Positions 39,977 to 49,881 are shown, counted from the stretch's first letter. The stretch is DNA of 64,000 bases from Corynebacterium vitaeruminis DSM 20294 (GCF_000550805.1 NZ_CP004353.1:1674001-1738000); one strand, 5' to 3'. A program made the numbers and translations. The notes: generated by a model from the letters alone, not told the origin.

Positions 39977-40843
39977 TTACATCTCTCCCTTTTTCAGGTT
40001 GTCCAGCGGGATCGACTTCGCGCCGGCGCGCAGCGTGCGGGTGAGCCCCTCCTGGGTGACCACCGCGACGAGATCGCCCGCCTCGTTGAAGATCCGGCCC
40101 TGGGTGAGCGCGCGACCGGCGTGCGCGGAGGGCGAGATCTGGTCGTAGAGCAGCCACTCGTCGGCGCGGAAGGGGCGCAGGAACCACATCGCGTGGTCAA
40201 GCGAGGCCAGCTGCACCTTGTGGTCGGGGTGCGGGACCAGCGAGGAATGCAACAGCGTCATATCCGACATGTAGGCCAGGCTGCAGATGTGGAAGGTTTC
40301 GTCATCGGGCAGGTGGCGCTTCGAGCGGAACCACACGCACTGCTGGCTCGCGGTGTACTTGTTGTGCTCGAAGTCGTCGGAGGGAACCACGCGGATGTCC
40401 CAGTCGCCCCACTCCTCCAGCAGCGCCCGGGAGCTGGCGGGCATCGCGTCGGTGTCCACCTCGATCTCCTCTGGCCGCGGCACCCGGCGCATGGAATCGG
40501 AGTGCTCGGGTCCCTTGTCGTCGCGGCGGTGGAAGCTCGCCTGCATGATAAACAGCGGCTGGCCGTCCTGGACCGCGGTGACCTGGCGCGAGATGAAGCT
40601 GCGCCCATCGCGGATGCGGTCGACCAAGAAGGCGGTGGTCTTGTGCGAGTTGCCCGGCCCCACGAAGTAGCCGTGGAGGGAGTGCACGCGAAACGCCGGA
40701 TCGACCGTCTTGGTGGCCGCCACCAGCGTCTGCGCGGCGACCTGCCCGCCGAAGGTGCGGCTGAGCATGGACTCGATGGCCGCGCCCCGGTAGATGTCGG
40801 TGTCGATGTACTCGAGGTTGAGAATGTCTTCGATGACAGGCAC
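39977..40843 (-). CDS. tesB: Acyl-CoA thioesterase II (TesB family)
   Basis: The 288-residue protein has two hotdog domains: FGGQVAAQTLVAA and VHSLHGYFVGPG in the first, and ASLDHAMWFLRPFRADEWLLYD in the second. The second domain carries the catalytic Asp/Gln/Thr region (GRIFNEAGDLVAVVTQEGLTR). It hydrolyses acyl-CoA in the cytoplasm. It starts at GTG 40843 with GGAG ten bases upstream. The same gene neighbours yebC in mycobacteria. Confidence 0.93.
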   Translation of the reverse strand: MPVIEDILNLEYIDTDIYRGAAIESMLSRTFGGQVAAQTLVAATKTVDPAFRVHSLHGYFVGPGNSHKTTAFLVDRIRDGRSFISRQVTAVQDGQPLFIMQASFHRRDDKGPEHSDSMRRVPRPEEIEVDTDAMPASSRALLEEWGDWDIRVVPSDDFEHNKYTASQQCVWFRSKRHLPDDETFHICSLAYMSDMTLLHSSLVPHPDHKVQLASLDHAMWFLRPFRADEWLLYDQISPSAHAGRALTQGRIFNEAGDLVAVVTQEGLTRTLRAGAKSIPLDNLKKGEM

Positions 40844-41183
40844 TTGAGGAAAACTCCAACGTGTGTGGGATCCCAGACCGGGATCCGTGGGGGCGAACGT
40901 GCGAAACGAACGTGGTCGTGCATTTCACATTACAACCGGCTTAGCGCTCATTCTCCCACAACTTCGCGCTAGGCCACCCCGGGTGCGCGCCCGCGGCCCT
41001 GCCGGAAGCTAGAATCCCTAGTGGAACCTGCGCGTTTGCCTCCCCCGTGGCGGTTGCCTGCGCGGTTCGTTGCTTCCCTTGCTTATCGACGCCAAGGCGT
41101 GACGGCCCCGCCGCCTCGTCCGCGGCGATCGGCCAGGCGCCCCCTTAAGTGTTGGACCTTCGTAGAAAAGAAGCCCCCTGACA
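40844..41183. other. 340-bp divergent intergenic region between tesB and the glycosyltransferase gene
   Basis: No gene is supported. It must hold the promoters of both divergent genes. It also holds a motif copy at 41081-41093 that belongs to a 24-base stretch repeated identically at 62816-62839. Confidence 0.6.
41081..41093 (+). repeat. Copy of the GCTTRTCGACGSC motif
   Basis: Exact match (GCTTATCGACGCC). The flanks CCTTG and CAAGG form a short dyad around it. Confidence 0.6.
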
Positions 41184-42440
41184 GTGAACTCCTCGCACCC
41201 GCTTGCCCGCAGGCTCAACACGGAACTGTCCGTGTGGCTCGTCTGGATCGTCGCCCACGTCGTCTCGCTCGCCATCATCCAGCGCCAGATCATGCCGGAG
41301 GGCGACGTCGAGTACTACTACCGCAGCCTCGTCGGCGTCGTCCCCGGCGGGTTGCAGGAATACCCCGCGGTGGGTGTCTGGCCACTGACCTTCCTTCAAG
41401 ACTTCATCGGCCGCGGCGAGGACGAGTTCATCGTCTGGTTCCAGGTCCTGTGCATGATCGTCGACGCGGTCTTCCTCGCCGTGCTCCTGCGCTCCCGCTC
41501 GCCCCACCGCATCACGGCTGGCTACTTCTGGGCGGTGTTCTGCCTGCTCGCGCTGCACGTCCAGTTCCTGCGCCTCGACATCTTCACCGGCGTGCTGGTC
41601 GGCGTCGCCGGGTTGTTCTTCTTCAGGAACCCCACCGTGTCCGCGCACCTTTTGGGCTGGGCGACGGCGATGAAGCTGTGGCCGGGAGTCCTGGCCGTCA
41701 CCATCGTCCAGCGCAAACTCAGGCCGGTGTGGATGTTCGTGGGCACGCTCGCCGCACTCTGCGCCGTCGTGGTGCTGCGTTCCGACGTGCACCGGCTGTT
41801 CTCGCCGCTGACCTACCAGGGCGATCGAGGCCTGCAGATCGAGTCGATAGCGGCGACCCCGTTCATGGTCCGCGAGCTGGTGCAGCCCGGAACCTATTCC
41901 GTGAGCTACGCCGCCTCCAAGAGCTTCGAGATCTCCGGCCCCGGCGTCGACGCTGCGGCAACCGCGTGCTCGTGGGCGCTCATCACCGCGGTCCTGCTCT
42001 GCGTGCTGTGGAGTGTGGTGGGGCTGGTGCGCAAGGCGTGGAGCCCGCGCACAGCGCTGCTTTCGGCCATCGTTATCGTCATGCTCATGCTGGACACCAA
42101 CAAGGTGTTCTCCCCGCAGTACATCATGTGGCTGGCCCCGCTGGTCGCCGTGTCGCTCGCCTACCTGGCGGATTCCCGGTTGATCCAGCTCATCGGCGCC
42201 CTCGTGGTGGTTATGGCGGTGCTGGGATCGCAGCTGTTCCCCTACCACTACGACCAGATCTGGAACACGCCGTTTAGCGGCTCTACCGGAGTCATCCTGC
42301 TCGCCGTGCGCAACGTGCTGGTGCTGGTGATCACGATCGTCGTCATCGTCGCGTTCATGCGCTCCGTCCGAGAAGATGCCACGGAAAACACCGCAAACTC
42401 CGCGAACTCCGGAGACTCCGAAAGCGCGCTGCGCGCCTAA
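41184..42440 (+). CDS. GT-C fold integral membrane glycosyltransferase (GT87/DUF2029-like)
   Basis: The 418-residue protein has about ten membrane helices. EGDVEYYY lies after the first helix, the acidic motif in the first extracytoplasmic loop that marks polyprenyl-phosphate-sugar-dependent GT-C enzymes. NKVFSPQYIMWLAPL near the C-terminus is another family feature. It is probably an alpha-mannosyltransferase or related enzyme of lipomannan synthesis, by fold and by its position beside the PI-mannoside genes. GTG 41184 is the start. The Asn/Ser/Glu-rich tail is cytoplasmic. Confidence 0.8.
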   Translation: MNSSHPLARRLNTELSVWLVWIVAHVVSLAIIQRQIMPEGDVEYYYRSLVGVVPGGLQEYPAVGVWPLTFLQDFIGRGEDEFIVWFQVLCMIVDAVFLAVLLRSRSPHRITAGYFWAVFCLLALHVQFLRLDIFTGVLVGVAGLFFFRNPTVSAHLLGWATAMKLWPGVLAVTIVQRKLRPVWMFVGTLAALCAVVVLRSDVHRLFSPLTYQGDRGLQIESIAATPFMVRELVQPGTYSVSYAASKSFEISGPGVDAAATACSWALITAVLLCVLWSVVGLVRKAWSPRTALLSAIVIVMLMLDTNKVFSPQYIMWLAPLVAVSLAYLADSRLIQLIGALVVVMAVLGSQLFPYHYDQIWNTPFSGSTGVILLAVRNVLVLVITIVVIVAFMRSVREDATENTANSANSGDSESALRA

Positions 42441-42463
42441 TCGTTTCCCCGCCCCGCCGGGGG

Positions 42464-42919
42464 CTAGAAGTCGTTGAACTCGAAGTATTCGGGCAGCCGC
42501 GCGGTTCCCCCCAGTCGCAGGACGCGAACCATGGGGCGCGTGCGCAGCGCGCGGGTATCGGATACGGCGTCGTTGTAGAAGCGATGCGCCAACTGCAGCC
42601 GCGACTGCGCGTCGATGACCCGCGGCGGCAGATCCTCCCCCATCGCCGCAATCGCCTTGGAGATCTCCCGCTCCGCGTTGGCCCGCGACTCGAAGGTGGC
42701 GTAGTCCAAGGTTATCGCCTCAGCCGCCTCGGCGGCCGCCTGCGAGGACGGCTCCACGGCGGCGACCACGGCCGCCCGCTTGTCCAGCGCCGCCTGCAGC
42801 GCCAGCTTCGCCGAGTCTGTCCGGATGTGGAGGCGGTTGAGCCGCTGGGCGGTGGAAAACGCCCAGTAGAGGGCCACGGTGACGAGCACCGCCAGGATGA
42901 CGAGTAGTGCGGTTTCCAT
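42464..42919 (-). CDS. LemA-like membrane protein
   Basis: The 151-residue protein has one N-terminal membrane helix (residues 4-22) and a helical region with SAKLALQAALDKRAAVV, and ends with LAHRFYNDAVSDTR, the LemA pattern. The C-terminus finishes PEYFEFNDF. The start is three bases after the pimA stop, so it belongs to that operon. The Mtb gene next to pimA (Rv2609c) is, as I recall, a membrane protein with a Nudix domain; no Nudix box is seen here. Function unknown. Confidence 0.65.
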   Translation of the reverse strand: METALLVILAVLVTVALYWAFSTAQRLNRLHIRTDSAKLALQAALDKRAAVVAAVEPSSQAAAEAAEAITLDYATFESRANAEREISKAIAAMGEDLPPRVIDAQSRLQLAHRFYNDAVSDTRALRTRPMVRVLRLGGTARLPEYFEFNDF

Positions 42920-42922
42920 GGG

Positions 42923-44011
42923 CTAGCACTCCACTTTCGTTCCGTCGGCCACGGTCTCGTACACGCGGAGGATGTCGCGCACGACCGTGTTCCAGTCGTA
43001 CTTGTTTGCGCGGGCGACGCCCGCCTCGGCCAGGCGAACCCGCGCCGAAGGATCGTCGATAAGCGAACGCAGCTTGCTCGCGAGGTCGTCGGCGTCGCCG
43101 TTGTAGAAGAGCAGACCGGCGGGCGTGGGCGACTCGACGTCGCACACTGCGGCGAAGGCCTCGAGGTCGCTGGCGACCACCGCGCAGCCGGCGGCCATCG
43201 CCTCGACGAGCACGATGCCGAAGCTCTCGCCGCCCGTATTCGGCGCGACGTAGATGTCCGCCTCGCCGAGGATCTCCACCTTGCGCTCGTCGGAGACGCG
43301 CCCGGCGAACTCGACGCCCTCCACCTCGCGGGGCTTGCCGCCGCCCATGACCACGAACTCCGCGGGCCGCCCCAGCTTTTCCCTCGCCTCGAGCAGGATG
43401 TCGAGGCCCTTGCGCGGCTCGTCGAGCCGGCCGAGGAAGGCGATGCGCACGGGGTCGGCCTCACGCCGGATGTGCATGTGCTCGCGATAGACCGAGACCT
43501 CGACGCCGTTGGGGATGAGCACTGGGTCGCCGCCGAGCTGCTCGACCTGCCAGCGCCTGGCCATCTCGCTCACGGCAATGCCCCCGCGAATCTTCTCCAG
43601 CGAGCCGCGCAGGAACGGCAGCGCCACCTTGAGCAGCTGGGAGCCGCTGCTGGAGGCGTGGTAGGTGGCAACGATGGGCCCGCGCGCGAGCCGGAGCGCC
43701 GCGAGCGAGAAGCTCGGCGAGTTGGGCTCGTGGATGTGGAGGATGTCGAACTGGCCCTCCTCGATGAACTCGCGGGCCACGGCGAAGGTGTGGGGGCTAA
43801 ACGAGAGCCTAGCCACCGAACCGTTGTACGGAATGGGGATGCTGGCACCGCCGCGGGTGACGAAATCGGGGAGGTCGACGTCGCTGGAAGCCGGTCCCAA
43901 AACCTGGACCTCGTGCCCCAGTGAGATGAGCTTGGCCGAAAGGTCAAGGATGTGCGCCTGAACTCCTCCCGGTTGGTCGAAGGAGTACGGGCAGACGATG
44001 CCGATCCTCAC
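42923..44011 (-). CDS. pimA: Phosphatidyl-myo-inositol mannosyltransferase
   Basis: The 362-residue GT-B enzyme transfers the first mannose from GDP-mannose to phosphatidylinositol on the inner face of the membrane. It starts RIGIVCPYSFDQPGGVQAH, with the GGV acceptor loop, has HIHEPNSPSFSL, a basic/hydrophobic membrane-binding helix near residue 125, VLIPNGVEVSVY, FLGRLDEPRKGLD and the GT4 E-x7-E motif in ESFGIVLVEAMAAG. GTG 44011 has GAGGAGG upstream. The order thrS-HIT-pgsA-patA-pimA is conserved across mycolic acid bacteria. Confidence 0.96.
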   Translation of the reverse strand: MRIGIVCPYSFDQPGGVQAHILDLSAKLISLGHEVQVLGPASSDVDLPDFVTRGGASIPIPYNGSVARLSFSPHTFAVAREFIEEGQFDILHIHEPNSPSFSLAALRLARGPIVATYHASSSGSQLLKVALPFLRGSLEKIRGGIAVSEMARRWQVEQLGGDPVLIPNGVEVSVYREHMHIRREADPVRIAFLGRLDEPRKGLDILLEAREKLGRPAEFVVMGGGKPREVEGVEFAGRVSDERKVEILGEADIYVAPNTGGESFGIVLVEAMAAGCAVVASDLEAFAAVCDVESPTPAGLLFYNGDADDLASKLRSLIDDPSARVRLAEAGVARANKYDWNTVVRDILRVYETVADGTKVEC

Positions 44012-44083
44012 TCGATGGTCCTCCTCAATGCTCGTGCGCTAGGCGCCGTTGTCGGCATAGCCGAGTACTTCCCGCCGAGGGCC

Positions 44084-44998
44084 TTAGGAAAGACCCTTGG
44101 TGTAGCGTTCTTGATCCAAGTCCTTCAACCATAAGGGTTGAAGCATGTGCCAGTCCACGGGATGCTCGCGGATGTTCTCCTCGAAGCCCCGCGCGATGGA
44201 CTGAACGAGCTCCTCCACGCTTTCGCCCTCCAGCGCCGGGGACACCTTGGTTCCCCACCCCGAACCGTCGAACCAGCAGTGCGCCACGTGGAGCGGCGCG
44301 CCCGAGTCGAGGGCGAGGCGGGCAGCGCCGGAGGGCATGCGGGTGGTCTCTCCGAAGAACTCGACCTCCACGCCCGACTTCTTCAAATCGCGCTCGCCGA
44401 GCAACGCCACGACCCCGCCCTGCCGAACCACCTCGAGCAGCCGTTCGTAGGGTCCGGTCGACCCCTCGTGCGGTACGACGCTGAAGCCGAGCGACTCGCG
44501 GAAGTCCACGAAGGCGTCGTAGAGGCTTTCGGGCTTGAGCCGCTCGGCCACGGTGGTAAAGGACTCGTACTTGGCCGCCAGATACATTCCGGCCATGTCC
44601 CAGTTGCCGCTGTGCGGCAGGACGAGCACGACCCCCTTTCCGGCGGAAAGGGACGCCTCAAGGATGTCCGTGCCGATCATCCCAGAGTGGTAGCGCTCGA
44701 CGAGGTTGGGCTCGCCCACCATGCGGGGCAGCCGGAAGGATTCCAGCCAGTAGCGCGCGTACGAGCGCATGGAGTCGCGCACGAGGCGGTCGGTGACGTT
44801 GCTCTCCCCCACGACGCGGGCCAGGTTCTTGCGCAGCTGAGGCATCCCCTTCCCCCGCCTTGACGCGATGTCCGCGCCCAGGGTGAACAGGGGGCGGGTG
44901 ATCGCCACCGGCAGGTAGGCGACGACCTTCCAGCCGGCGATGTAGCCAGCGGCGGCGAGGTTCTGCCTCAGTGAGCTGAGGATACGTGGTGCCGCCAT
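44084..44998 (-). CDS. patA: Phosphatidylinositol mannoside acyltransferase (LpxL/HtrB superfamily)
   Basis: The 304-residue protein has the LpxL-like acyltransferase signature LPHSGNWDMAG (H-x4-D) around residue 128, and LGERDLKKSGVEVEFFG. It has a hydrophobic N-terminus that anchors it to the membrane. In mycobacteria PatA acylates the first mannose of PIM1/PIM2. ATG 44998 is one base after the pgsA stop codon (TAGCATG), so translation is coupled. The protein ends shortly before pimA (72-base gap). Confidence 0.92.
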   Translation of the reverse strand: MAAPRILSSLRQNLAAAGYIAGWKVVAYLPVAITRPLFTLGADIASRRGKGMPQLRKNLARVVGESNVTDRLVRDSMRSYARYWLESFRLPRMVGEPNLVERYHSGMIGTDILEASLSAGKGVVLVLPHSGNWDMAGMYLAAKYESFTTVAERLKPESLYDAFVDFRESLGFSVVPHEGSTGPYERLLEVVRQGGVVALLGERDLKKSGVEVEFFGETTRMPSGAARLALDSGAPLHVAHCWFDGSGWGTKVSPALEGESVEELVQSIARGFEENIREHPVDWHMLQPLWLKDLDQERYTKGLS

Positions 44999-44999
44999 G

Positions 45000-45650
45000 C
45001 TACTTGCTGAAGTCCTTCGCGCCAGCGGGTGCCGCAATCTTCTCCTGCCCCACCGGGGACTGGGAGGCGATGCGCAGGCGCTGGCCAACCGTGTACACGC
45101 TGCCCACGGCCAGCACCCAGATCGCGACCTCGAGGGCGTAAGGAACGCCGAGGCCGGCCAGGCCGATGCCGCCGAGTCCCAGGATGAGGCGCTCCGGGCG
45201 CTCGATGAGGCCGCCGACCATCTTGAAGCCGCTCGCCTCGCCGCGGGCCTTGACGTACGAGATGACCTGCGAGCTCACGATAACGCTGAACGACGCCGCC
45301 ACCAGCGCCGGGTGGGCGTTCACGGAGTAGATGAGCCACCAGGTGATCGCACTGAACAGCGCGCCGTCGGTGATGCGGTCGCAGGAGGCGTCGAGCGTCG
45401 CGCCGAACTTCGTGCCGCCGCCGCGCATGCGCGCCATCGTCCCGTCGACCATGTCGAACGCGGCGAACAGTCCGGACAAGACCGCCGCGGCGAAGAGGTG
45501 GCCCGTCGGGATGAGCACAACGGCGACCGCGATGGTAAGGACCGTTCCCACGACGGTGACGGTATTCGGGGTGAGCCCCGCCTTGATGAGCCCCCGGGCG
45601 ACGGGTTCGACCACGACCGCGGCTGGCTTTCGTCCATGAACACTAAGCAT
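45000..45650 (-). CDS. pgsA: Phosphatidylinositol phosphate synthase (CDP-alcohol phosphatidyltransferase)
   Basis: The 216-residue membrane enzyme carries the full CDP-alcohol motif D-x2-DG-x2-AR-x8-G-x3-D-x3-D, beginning DMVDGTMAR near residue 66. It has six predicted helices. In actinobacteria this member uses CDP-diacylglycerol and inositol 1-phosphate to give PI phosphate. ATG 45650 overlaps the HIT gene stop by eight bases. The longer upstream frame is HIT gene shadow. Place and sequence fit Mtb PgsA1. Confidence 0.94.
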   Translation of the reverse strand: MLSVHGRKPAAVVVEPVARGLIKAGLTPNTVTVVGTVLTIAVAVVLIPTGHLFAAAVLSGLFAAFDMVDGTMARMRGGGTKFGATLDASCDRITDGALFSAITWWLIYSVNAHPALVAASFSVIVSSQVISYVKARGEASGFKMVGGLIERPERLILGLGGIGLAGLGVPYALEVAIWVLAVGSVYTVGQRLRIASQSPVGQEKIAAPAGAKDFSK

Positions 45651-46239
45651 TGCACTCTCCAGGGGCGTCGGGTAGTTCCATCCAGGTCTTGGCCAGCAGG
45701 CGACGGGTGTCCTTGAGCAGCTGCGGCAGCACCTTGGTGCCGTCGATGATCGCCATGAAGTTCGAGTCGCCGTTCCAGCGGGGCACGATGTGCATGTGCA
45801 GGTGCTCGCCGACCGATCCGCCGCTTGACTTGCCGAGGTTGAACCCGGCGTTAAAGGCGTCCGGATGCGAGGCCCGCTTGAGCACGCGGATCGCGGTCTG
45901 GGCGAAGAGCATGAGCTCGCTCGACTCCTCGAGGGTGAGGTCTTCAAGCTCAGCGACTTGACGATACGGCACCACCATCATGTGGCCCGCGTTGTACGGG
46001 AAGAGGTTGAGTAGGACGTACACGTAGGTGCCGCGGGCGACGACGAGCCCGTCCTCGTCCGGCATCGTGGGGATGACGACGAAGGGGTTTTCCTTCTTCT
46101 TGGGCTTGGGCGCGGCTTCGGCCCCGGAGGTCTCCCCCACGCGGTTGGTGATGTAGCTCATCCGGTAGGGCGCCCAGAGCCGCTCCAGCCGGTCAGGGAT
46201 TCCCACGCCGCTATCCACGTACACGTCTTTGTCAGGCAC
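45643..46239 (-). CDS. HIT-family hydrolase or phosphorylase (AP4A phosphorylase-like)
   Basis: The 198-residue protein has LNLFPYNAGHMMVVPYR, NLGKSSGGSVGEHLHMHIVPRW (the HIT triad H-x-H-x-H) and ends just inside pgsA. It resembles Mtb Rv2613c, described as a diadenosine tetraphosphate phosphorylase. The start is uncertain: GTG 46239 has GAGG four bases upstream and gives the family length; ATG 46275 would add 12 residues. An Ala/Lys-rich insertion (EAAPKPKKKEN) separates the N-terminal YITN segment from the core. Confidence 0.88.
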   Translation of the reverse strand: MPDKDVYVDSGVGIPDRLERLWAPYRMSYITNRVGETSGAEAAPKPKKKENPFVVIPTMPDEDGLVVARGTYVYVLLNLFPYNAGHMMVVPYRQVAELEDLTLEESSELMLFAQTAIRVLKRASHPDAFNAGFNLGKSSGGSVGEHLHMHIVPRWNGDSNFMAIIDGTKVLPQLLKDTRRLLAKTWMELPDAPGECNA

Positions 46240-46311
46240 TTTTCCTCGAAAGAGTCGCTTCTCGTCACAAGTCATCATCGCATTCATCTGATCCGCGGGC
46301 CGGTAGCCTTG

Positions 46312-46324
46312 GCCGTCGACAAGC
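46312..46324 (-). repeat. Copy of the GCTTRTCGACGSC motif
   Basis: Exact match (GCTTGTCGACGGC, continuing CAAGG), 18 bases beyond the thrS stem-loop. Confidence 0.6.
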
Positions 46325-46341
46325 GAAGGCACCTAGCAAGC

Positions 46342-46379
46342 GGGGCGGGAAGAAACGCGATGCGCACTCTTCCCGCCCC
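46342..46379 (-). terminator. Stem-loop after thrS
   Basis: A perfect 12-bp stem (GGGGCGGGAAGA) with a 14-base loop lies 18 bases after the thrS stop. The following T content is low. Confidence 0.7.
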
Positions 46380-46396
46380 GCCGCGCGCCATCATGA

Positions 46397-48463
46397 CTAA
46401 TCCAGCTTAGCGGAAACGGCAGCCTCTGTCGGCTGATCGTTGATGCGCTGGCGGATCCACTCGTCGATGAGCCTAACCGCCTTGTCGACGGCTACGCCAT
46501 TGATCTGCGTGCCGTCGAGGAAGCGGAAGGACACCGCGTTCGCCTCGACGTCGCGCGCGCCGGCGAGCAGCATGAACGGCACGCGGTTGGTGGTGTGGTT
46601 GCGGATCTTCTTCTGCATGCGGTCGTCGGAGGTGTCCACGTCGGCGCGGATGCCGAGCTCGCGCAGCTTCGCGGTCACGCCCTCGAGGTGCTCGGAGAAG
46701 GTGTCGGCGACCGGGATGCCGATGACCTGGTGCGGAGCCAGCCACGCCGGGAACGCACCCGCGTAGTGCTCGAGCAGCACGCCGAAGAAACGCTCGATGG
46801 AGCCGAAGAGCGCGCGGTGGATCATGACCGGGCGCTTCTTAGAACCGTCGGAGGCGGTGTACTCCAGCTCGAAGCGCTCCGGCAGGTTGAAGTCCAGCTG
46901 GACGGTGGACATCTGCCAGGTGCGCCCGATCGCGTCGCGGGCCTGGACGGAGATCTTCGGGCCGTAGAAGGCGGCGCCCGCAGGGTCTGGAACCAGCTCG
47001 AGGCCGGACTTCTCTGCCACCGCGCGCAGGGTGTTCGTGGCCTTCTCCCACACCTCGTCGGAGCCGACGTACTTGTTCGGGTCCTTGGTGGACAGCTCGA
47101 GGTAGAAATCGTCGAGACCGTAGTCCTTGAGCAGCGAGATGATGAACTCGAGGACGCTAGTCAGCTCCTGCTCGAGCTGCTCCTCGGTGCAGTAGATGTG
47201 AGCGTCGTCCTGGGTGAAGCCGCGGGCGCGGGTAAGTCCGTGGATGACGCCGGACTTCTCGTAGCGGTACACGGTGCCGAACTCGAACAGGCGCAGCGGG
47301 AGCTCGCGGTAGGAGCGGCCGCGCGATGCGAAGATCAGGTTGTGCATCGGGCAGTTCATGGGCTTGGCGTAGTAGTCCTGCGGCTGCTTGGTGCAGTTGC
47401 CCTCTTCGTCGTACTCGCCGTCGAGCTGCATGGGCGGGAACATGCCGTCCTGGTACCAGTCGAGGTGGCCCGACTTCTTGAACAGATCACCCTTGGTCAA
47501 GTGCGGGGTATTGACAAACGAGTATCCTGCCGCGAGGTGGCGGCGGCGGGAGTGCTCCTCCATCTCCAGGCGGACGATGCCGCCGTTCGGGTGGAACACC
47601 GGGAAGCCGGAGCCGATCTCGTCGGGGAAGCTGAACAGGTCGAGCTCGTTGCCCAGGCGGCGGTGGTCGCGCTTCTCGGCCTCGGCGAGCATCGTCTGGT
47701 ACTCCTCGAGCGCCTCCTTGGACTCCCAGGCCGTGCCGTAGATGCGCTGCAGGCCAGCCTTGGACTGATCGCCGCGCCAGTAGGCGGCGGAGGAACGGGT
47801 CAGCGCGAAGGCCGGGATGTACTTGGTCGTGGGCACGTGCGGGCCGCGGCACAGGTCGTACCACTCGACCTCGCCGGAGCGCGGGTTGACGTTGTAGTAG
47901 CCGGTCAGCTCGCCGGCGCCGACCTCGGTGGCCTCGTCGGAGTCCGGATCGACGGAGCCCTTGTCCTGGATGAGCTCGAGCTTGTACGGCTCGGCGGCGA
48001 GCGCCTCGCTGGCCTCCTCGGAGTCGGCGAAGACCCGGCGCTCGAACTTCTGGCCCGCCTTGATGATCTTCTTCATCCGCTTCTCGATCTTCTGCAGATC
48101 CTCCGGCGTGAACGGCTCGGCGGCGTCGAAGTCGTAGTAGAAGCCGTTCTCGATGGCCGGACCGATGCCCAGCTTGGTGCCGGGGAACTCGGCCTGGACG
48201 GCCTGAGCGAGGACGTGAGTGCAGGAGTGGCGGATGACGCTGCGGCCGTCCTCAGTGTTTGCGGGGACCGGCTGGAACTCGGAGTCGGTGGTGGGGGTGA
48301 AGGACAGGTCCTTCAGTTCCCCGTTGCGGTCCTTGACGCAGACGATGGCCTCGGGCCCCTTGTTCGGAAGCTCCAGCTCCCGCATCGCGGTTCCGACCGG
48401 GGTGCCAGCGGGAACGGCGAAGAAAGAATGACCGTTGGCCTGTGCCTCAGCAACATGTGCCAT
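46397..48463 (-). CDS. thrS: Threonyl-tRNA synthetase
   Basis: The 688-residue class II synthetase has an N-terminal TGS domain, the second additional editing domain ([16 protein letters not shown]; a later DLCRGPHVP cysteine/histidine zinc-like site), the catalytic core ([13 protein letters not shown] with the zinc cysteine, [23 protein letters not shown]) and the anticodon-binding domain (WLAPHQV). AAGGAG precedes ATG 48463. The 164-base upstream gap contains the terminator of the preceding gene, and I see no T-box. Confidence 0.97.
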   Translation of the reverse strand: MAHVAEAQANGHSFFAVPAGTPVGTAMRELELPNKGPEAIVCVKDRNGELKDLSFTPTTDSEFQPVPANTEDGRSVIRHSCTHVLAQAVQAEFPGTKLGIGPAIENGFYYDFDAAEPFTPEDLQKIEKRMKKIIKAGQKFERRVFADSEEASEALAAEPYKLELIQDKGSVDPDSDEATEVGAGELTGYYNVNPRSGEVEWYDLCRGPHVPTTKYIPAFALTRSSAAYWRGDQSKAGLQRIYGTAWESKEALEEYQTMLAEAEKRDHRRLGNELDLFSFPDEIGSGFPVFHPNGGIVRLEMEEHSRRRHLAAGYSFVNTPHLTKGDLFKKSGHLDWYQDGMFPPMQLDGEYDEEGNCTKQPQDYYAKPMNCPMHNLIFASRGRSYRELPLRLFEFGTVYRYEKSGVIHGLTRARGFTQDDAHIYCTEEQLEQELTSVLEFIISLLKDYGLDDFYLELSTKDPNKYVGSDEVWEKATNTLRAVAEKSGLELVPDPAGAAFYGPKISVQARDAIGRTWQMSTVQLDFNLPERFELEYTASDGSKKRPVMIHRALFGSIERFFGVLLEHYAGAFPAWLAPHQVIGIPVADTFSEHLEGVTAKLRELGIRADVDTSDDRMQKKIRNHTTNRVPFMLLAGARDVEANAVSFRFLDGTQINGVAVDKAVRLIDEWIRQRINDQPTEAAVSAKLD

Positions 48464-48549
48464 GGATGTGTGCTCCTTTATGCACTCAAGGTGCGTGCGT
48501 CATACCTGGACGCCCGCACTGTCAACATTTCAGTTGTGGTCCTCCAACG

Positions 48550-48585
48550 AAAAATCCGGCCCGGGGCACGAAGCCTCGGGCCGGA
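48550..48585 (-). terminator. Rho-independent terminator of the DyP peroxidase gene
   Basis: TCCGGCCCGAGGC pairs with GCCCCGGGCCGGA (one mismatch) over a 5-base loop, followed by TTTTT on the minus strand. Confidence 0.9.
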
Positions 48586-48627
48586 GACGCGCAGAAGACT
48601 TACACCGCGCTATCTTACAGTGTCCGC

Positions 48628-49881
48628 CTAGCTTTCCAGCAGTGCGGCTCCCCAATAGTCGGAGGAGGATTGGGTGCCCGGCACGATGGCGTAGACGGCG
48701 GAACCAATGTGGGTGATCCAGGTGTTGAGCCGGTCGCTGGCGTCCAGGCGAGTCTGGATCGGGATGAACTGCTTGCGCGGGTCCTTCTGGAAGCAGCAGA
48801 ACACGAGTCCGGCGTTGGACAGCTCAGTGCTTCCCGGGACGGGCGCGGCGTCGTAGTTGTAGGCGCGGCGCAGCAGGCGGTCCTCGCTGTTGTCCGTGTG
48901 CGGCGTGGCCAGCGCCATGTGGGAGTTGACGTCGATGACCGGCAGGCCGTACTGGTCGGTCTTGTCGAAGTCGGCGGTGTCGAACTCGTTGGTGCCGGTC
49001 AGCGGCGCGCCGGAGTCGAGGAAGCGCCCCATTGACACCTCGCGGGAGGTGCGGTCGAGCTCCTCCCAGGTGTCTAGGTTCATGTGAATCCTGCGCACGA
49101 CAAGGCAGGAGCCGCCGCGCATCCACTCGGGCGAATCGTCGTTCTCGTCGATCCACACTCGGTCGTCGTACTCGGCGTCGGTGTGCGGGTTGACGGTGCC
49201 GTCCTTCTGGCCGAACAGGTTGCGCGGGGTCTCCCCCGCATCGCGCACGCCGGGCGAGTTGAGGAAGCCCTGTTGGAACCACTTGGTGGTCACGATCGTC
49301 GTGCTGCTGCGGGTGAGATGGCGGGCAACGAAGGCGTTGAGCAGCGGATCGTCGCTGCACACCTGCACGACCACGTCGCTTTGGCCCCACTGCTCGTCCA
49401 GCTTGTCCTTGGAGAACACCGGCATGGGCGCCAACCAGCTGGGGCGCTTGTCGGCCTTGCCGATGATGTCGAACAAGCGCGGGCCGAAGCCCACCGTGAC
49501 GGTCAGCCGCGATGGGTGGACGGTCATCTCGGGCTCGAGCGAGCCCGGCGGGTTCTGCCCCTGGGTGAGCATGCGGGAGTCCTCGGTCCAGATGCGCATG
49601 AGCCGCTGCACCGCGTGGAGATCACTTCCGGCGCGCAGATCGAAGCCGATGAGGGTAAGGAACCCCTGGGCCGGGGTCTGCACGCCCGCCTGATGCACGC
49701 CGTCGAAGGCGACGGTGACCGCGCCCGGCGCCTCCTGCTCAGCCGCCGAGTCGGCGCCGGTGGCCTTCGAATCGTTGCAGGCGCTCAGCGCGCCCGCGCC
49801 GAGGATCGCCGCGCCGCCTAGGACAAAGTTGCGCCGGGAAAGCCTGAAGGATCCCTCCTGTGGATCCTGCGTGCTAGTCAA
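48628..49881 (-). CDS. Dye-decolorizing (DyP-type) heme peroxidase, Tat-exported
   Basis: The 417-residue protein has a twin-arginine signal (SRRNFVLGG) followed by a hydrophobic stretch ending LSACND, so it may also be lipidated. The mature enzyme carries the DyP motif FGQKDGTVNP (GxxDG), the proximal heme His in the C-terminal half and the distal-side Arg region RRAYNYD. Related proteins are EfeB and the DyP of M. tuberculosis. It starts at TTG 49881 with GGAG ten bases upstream. It follows copC and the PCu(A)C gene on the same strand but after a strong terminator. Confidence 0.92.
   Translation of the reverse strand: MTSTQDPQEGSFRLSRRNFVLGGAAILGAGALSACNDSKATGADSAAEQEAPGAVTVAFDGVHQAGVQTPAQGFLTLIGFDLRAGSDLHAVQRLMRIWTEDSRMLTQGQNPPGSLEPEMTVHPSRLTVTVGFGPRLFDIIGKADKRPSWLAPMPVFSKDKLDEQWGQSDVVVQVCSDDPLLNAFVARHLTRSSTTIVTTKWFQQGFLNSPGVRDAGETPRNLFGQKDGTVNPHTDAEYDDRVWIDENDDSPEWMRGGSCLVVRRIHMNLDTWEELDRTSREVSMGRFLDSGAPLTGTNEFDTADFDKTDQYGLPVIDVNSHMALATPHTDNSEDRLLRRAYNYDAAPVPGSTELSNAGLVFCCFQKDPRKQFIPIQTRLDASDRLNTWITHIGSAVYAIVPGTQSSSDYWGAALLES

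Noticed and set aside
48464..48627. Possible T-box or leader peptide upstream of thrS
   Set aside because: The only strong structure is the terminator of the preceding DyP gene; no T-box sequence (TGGNACCGCG type) is seen.
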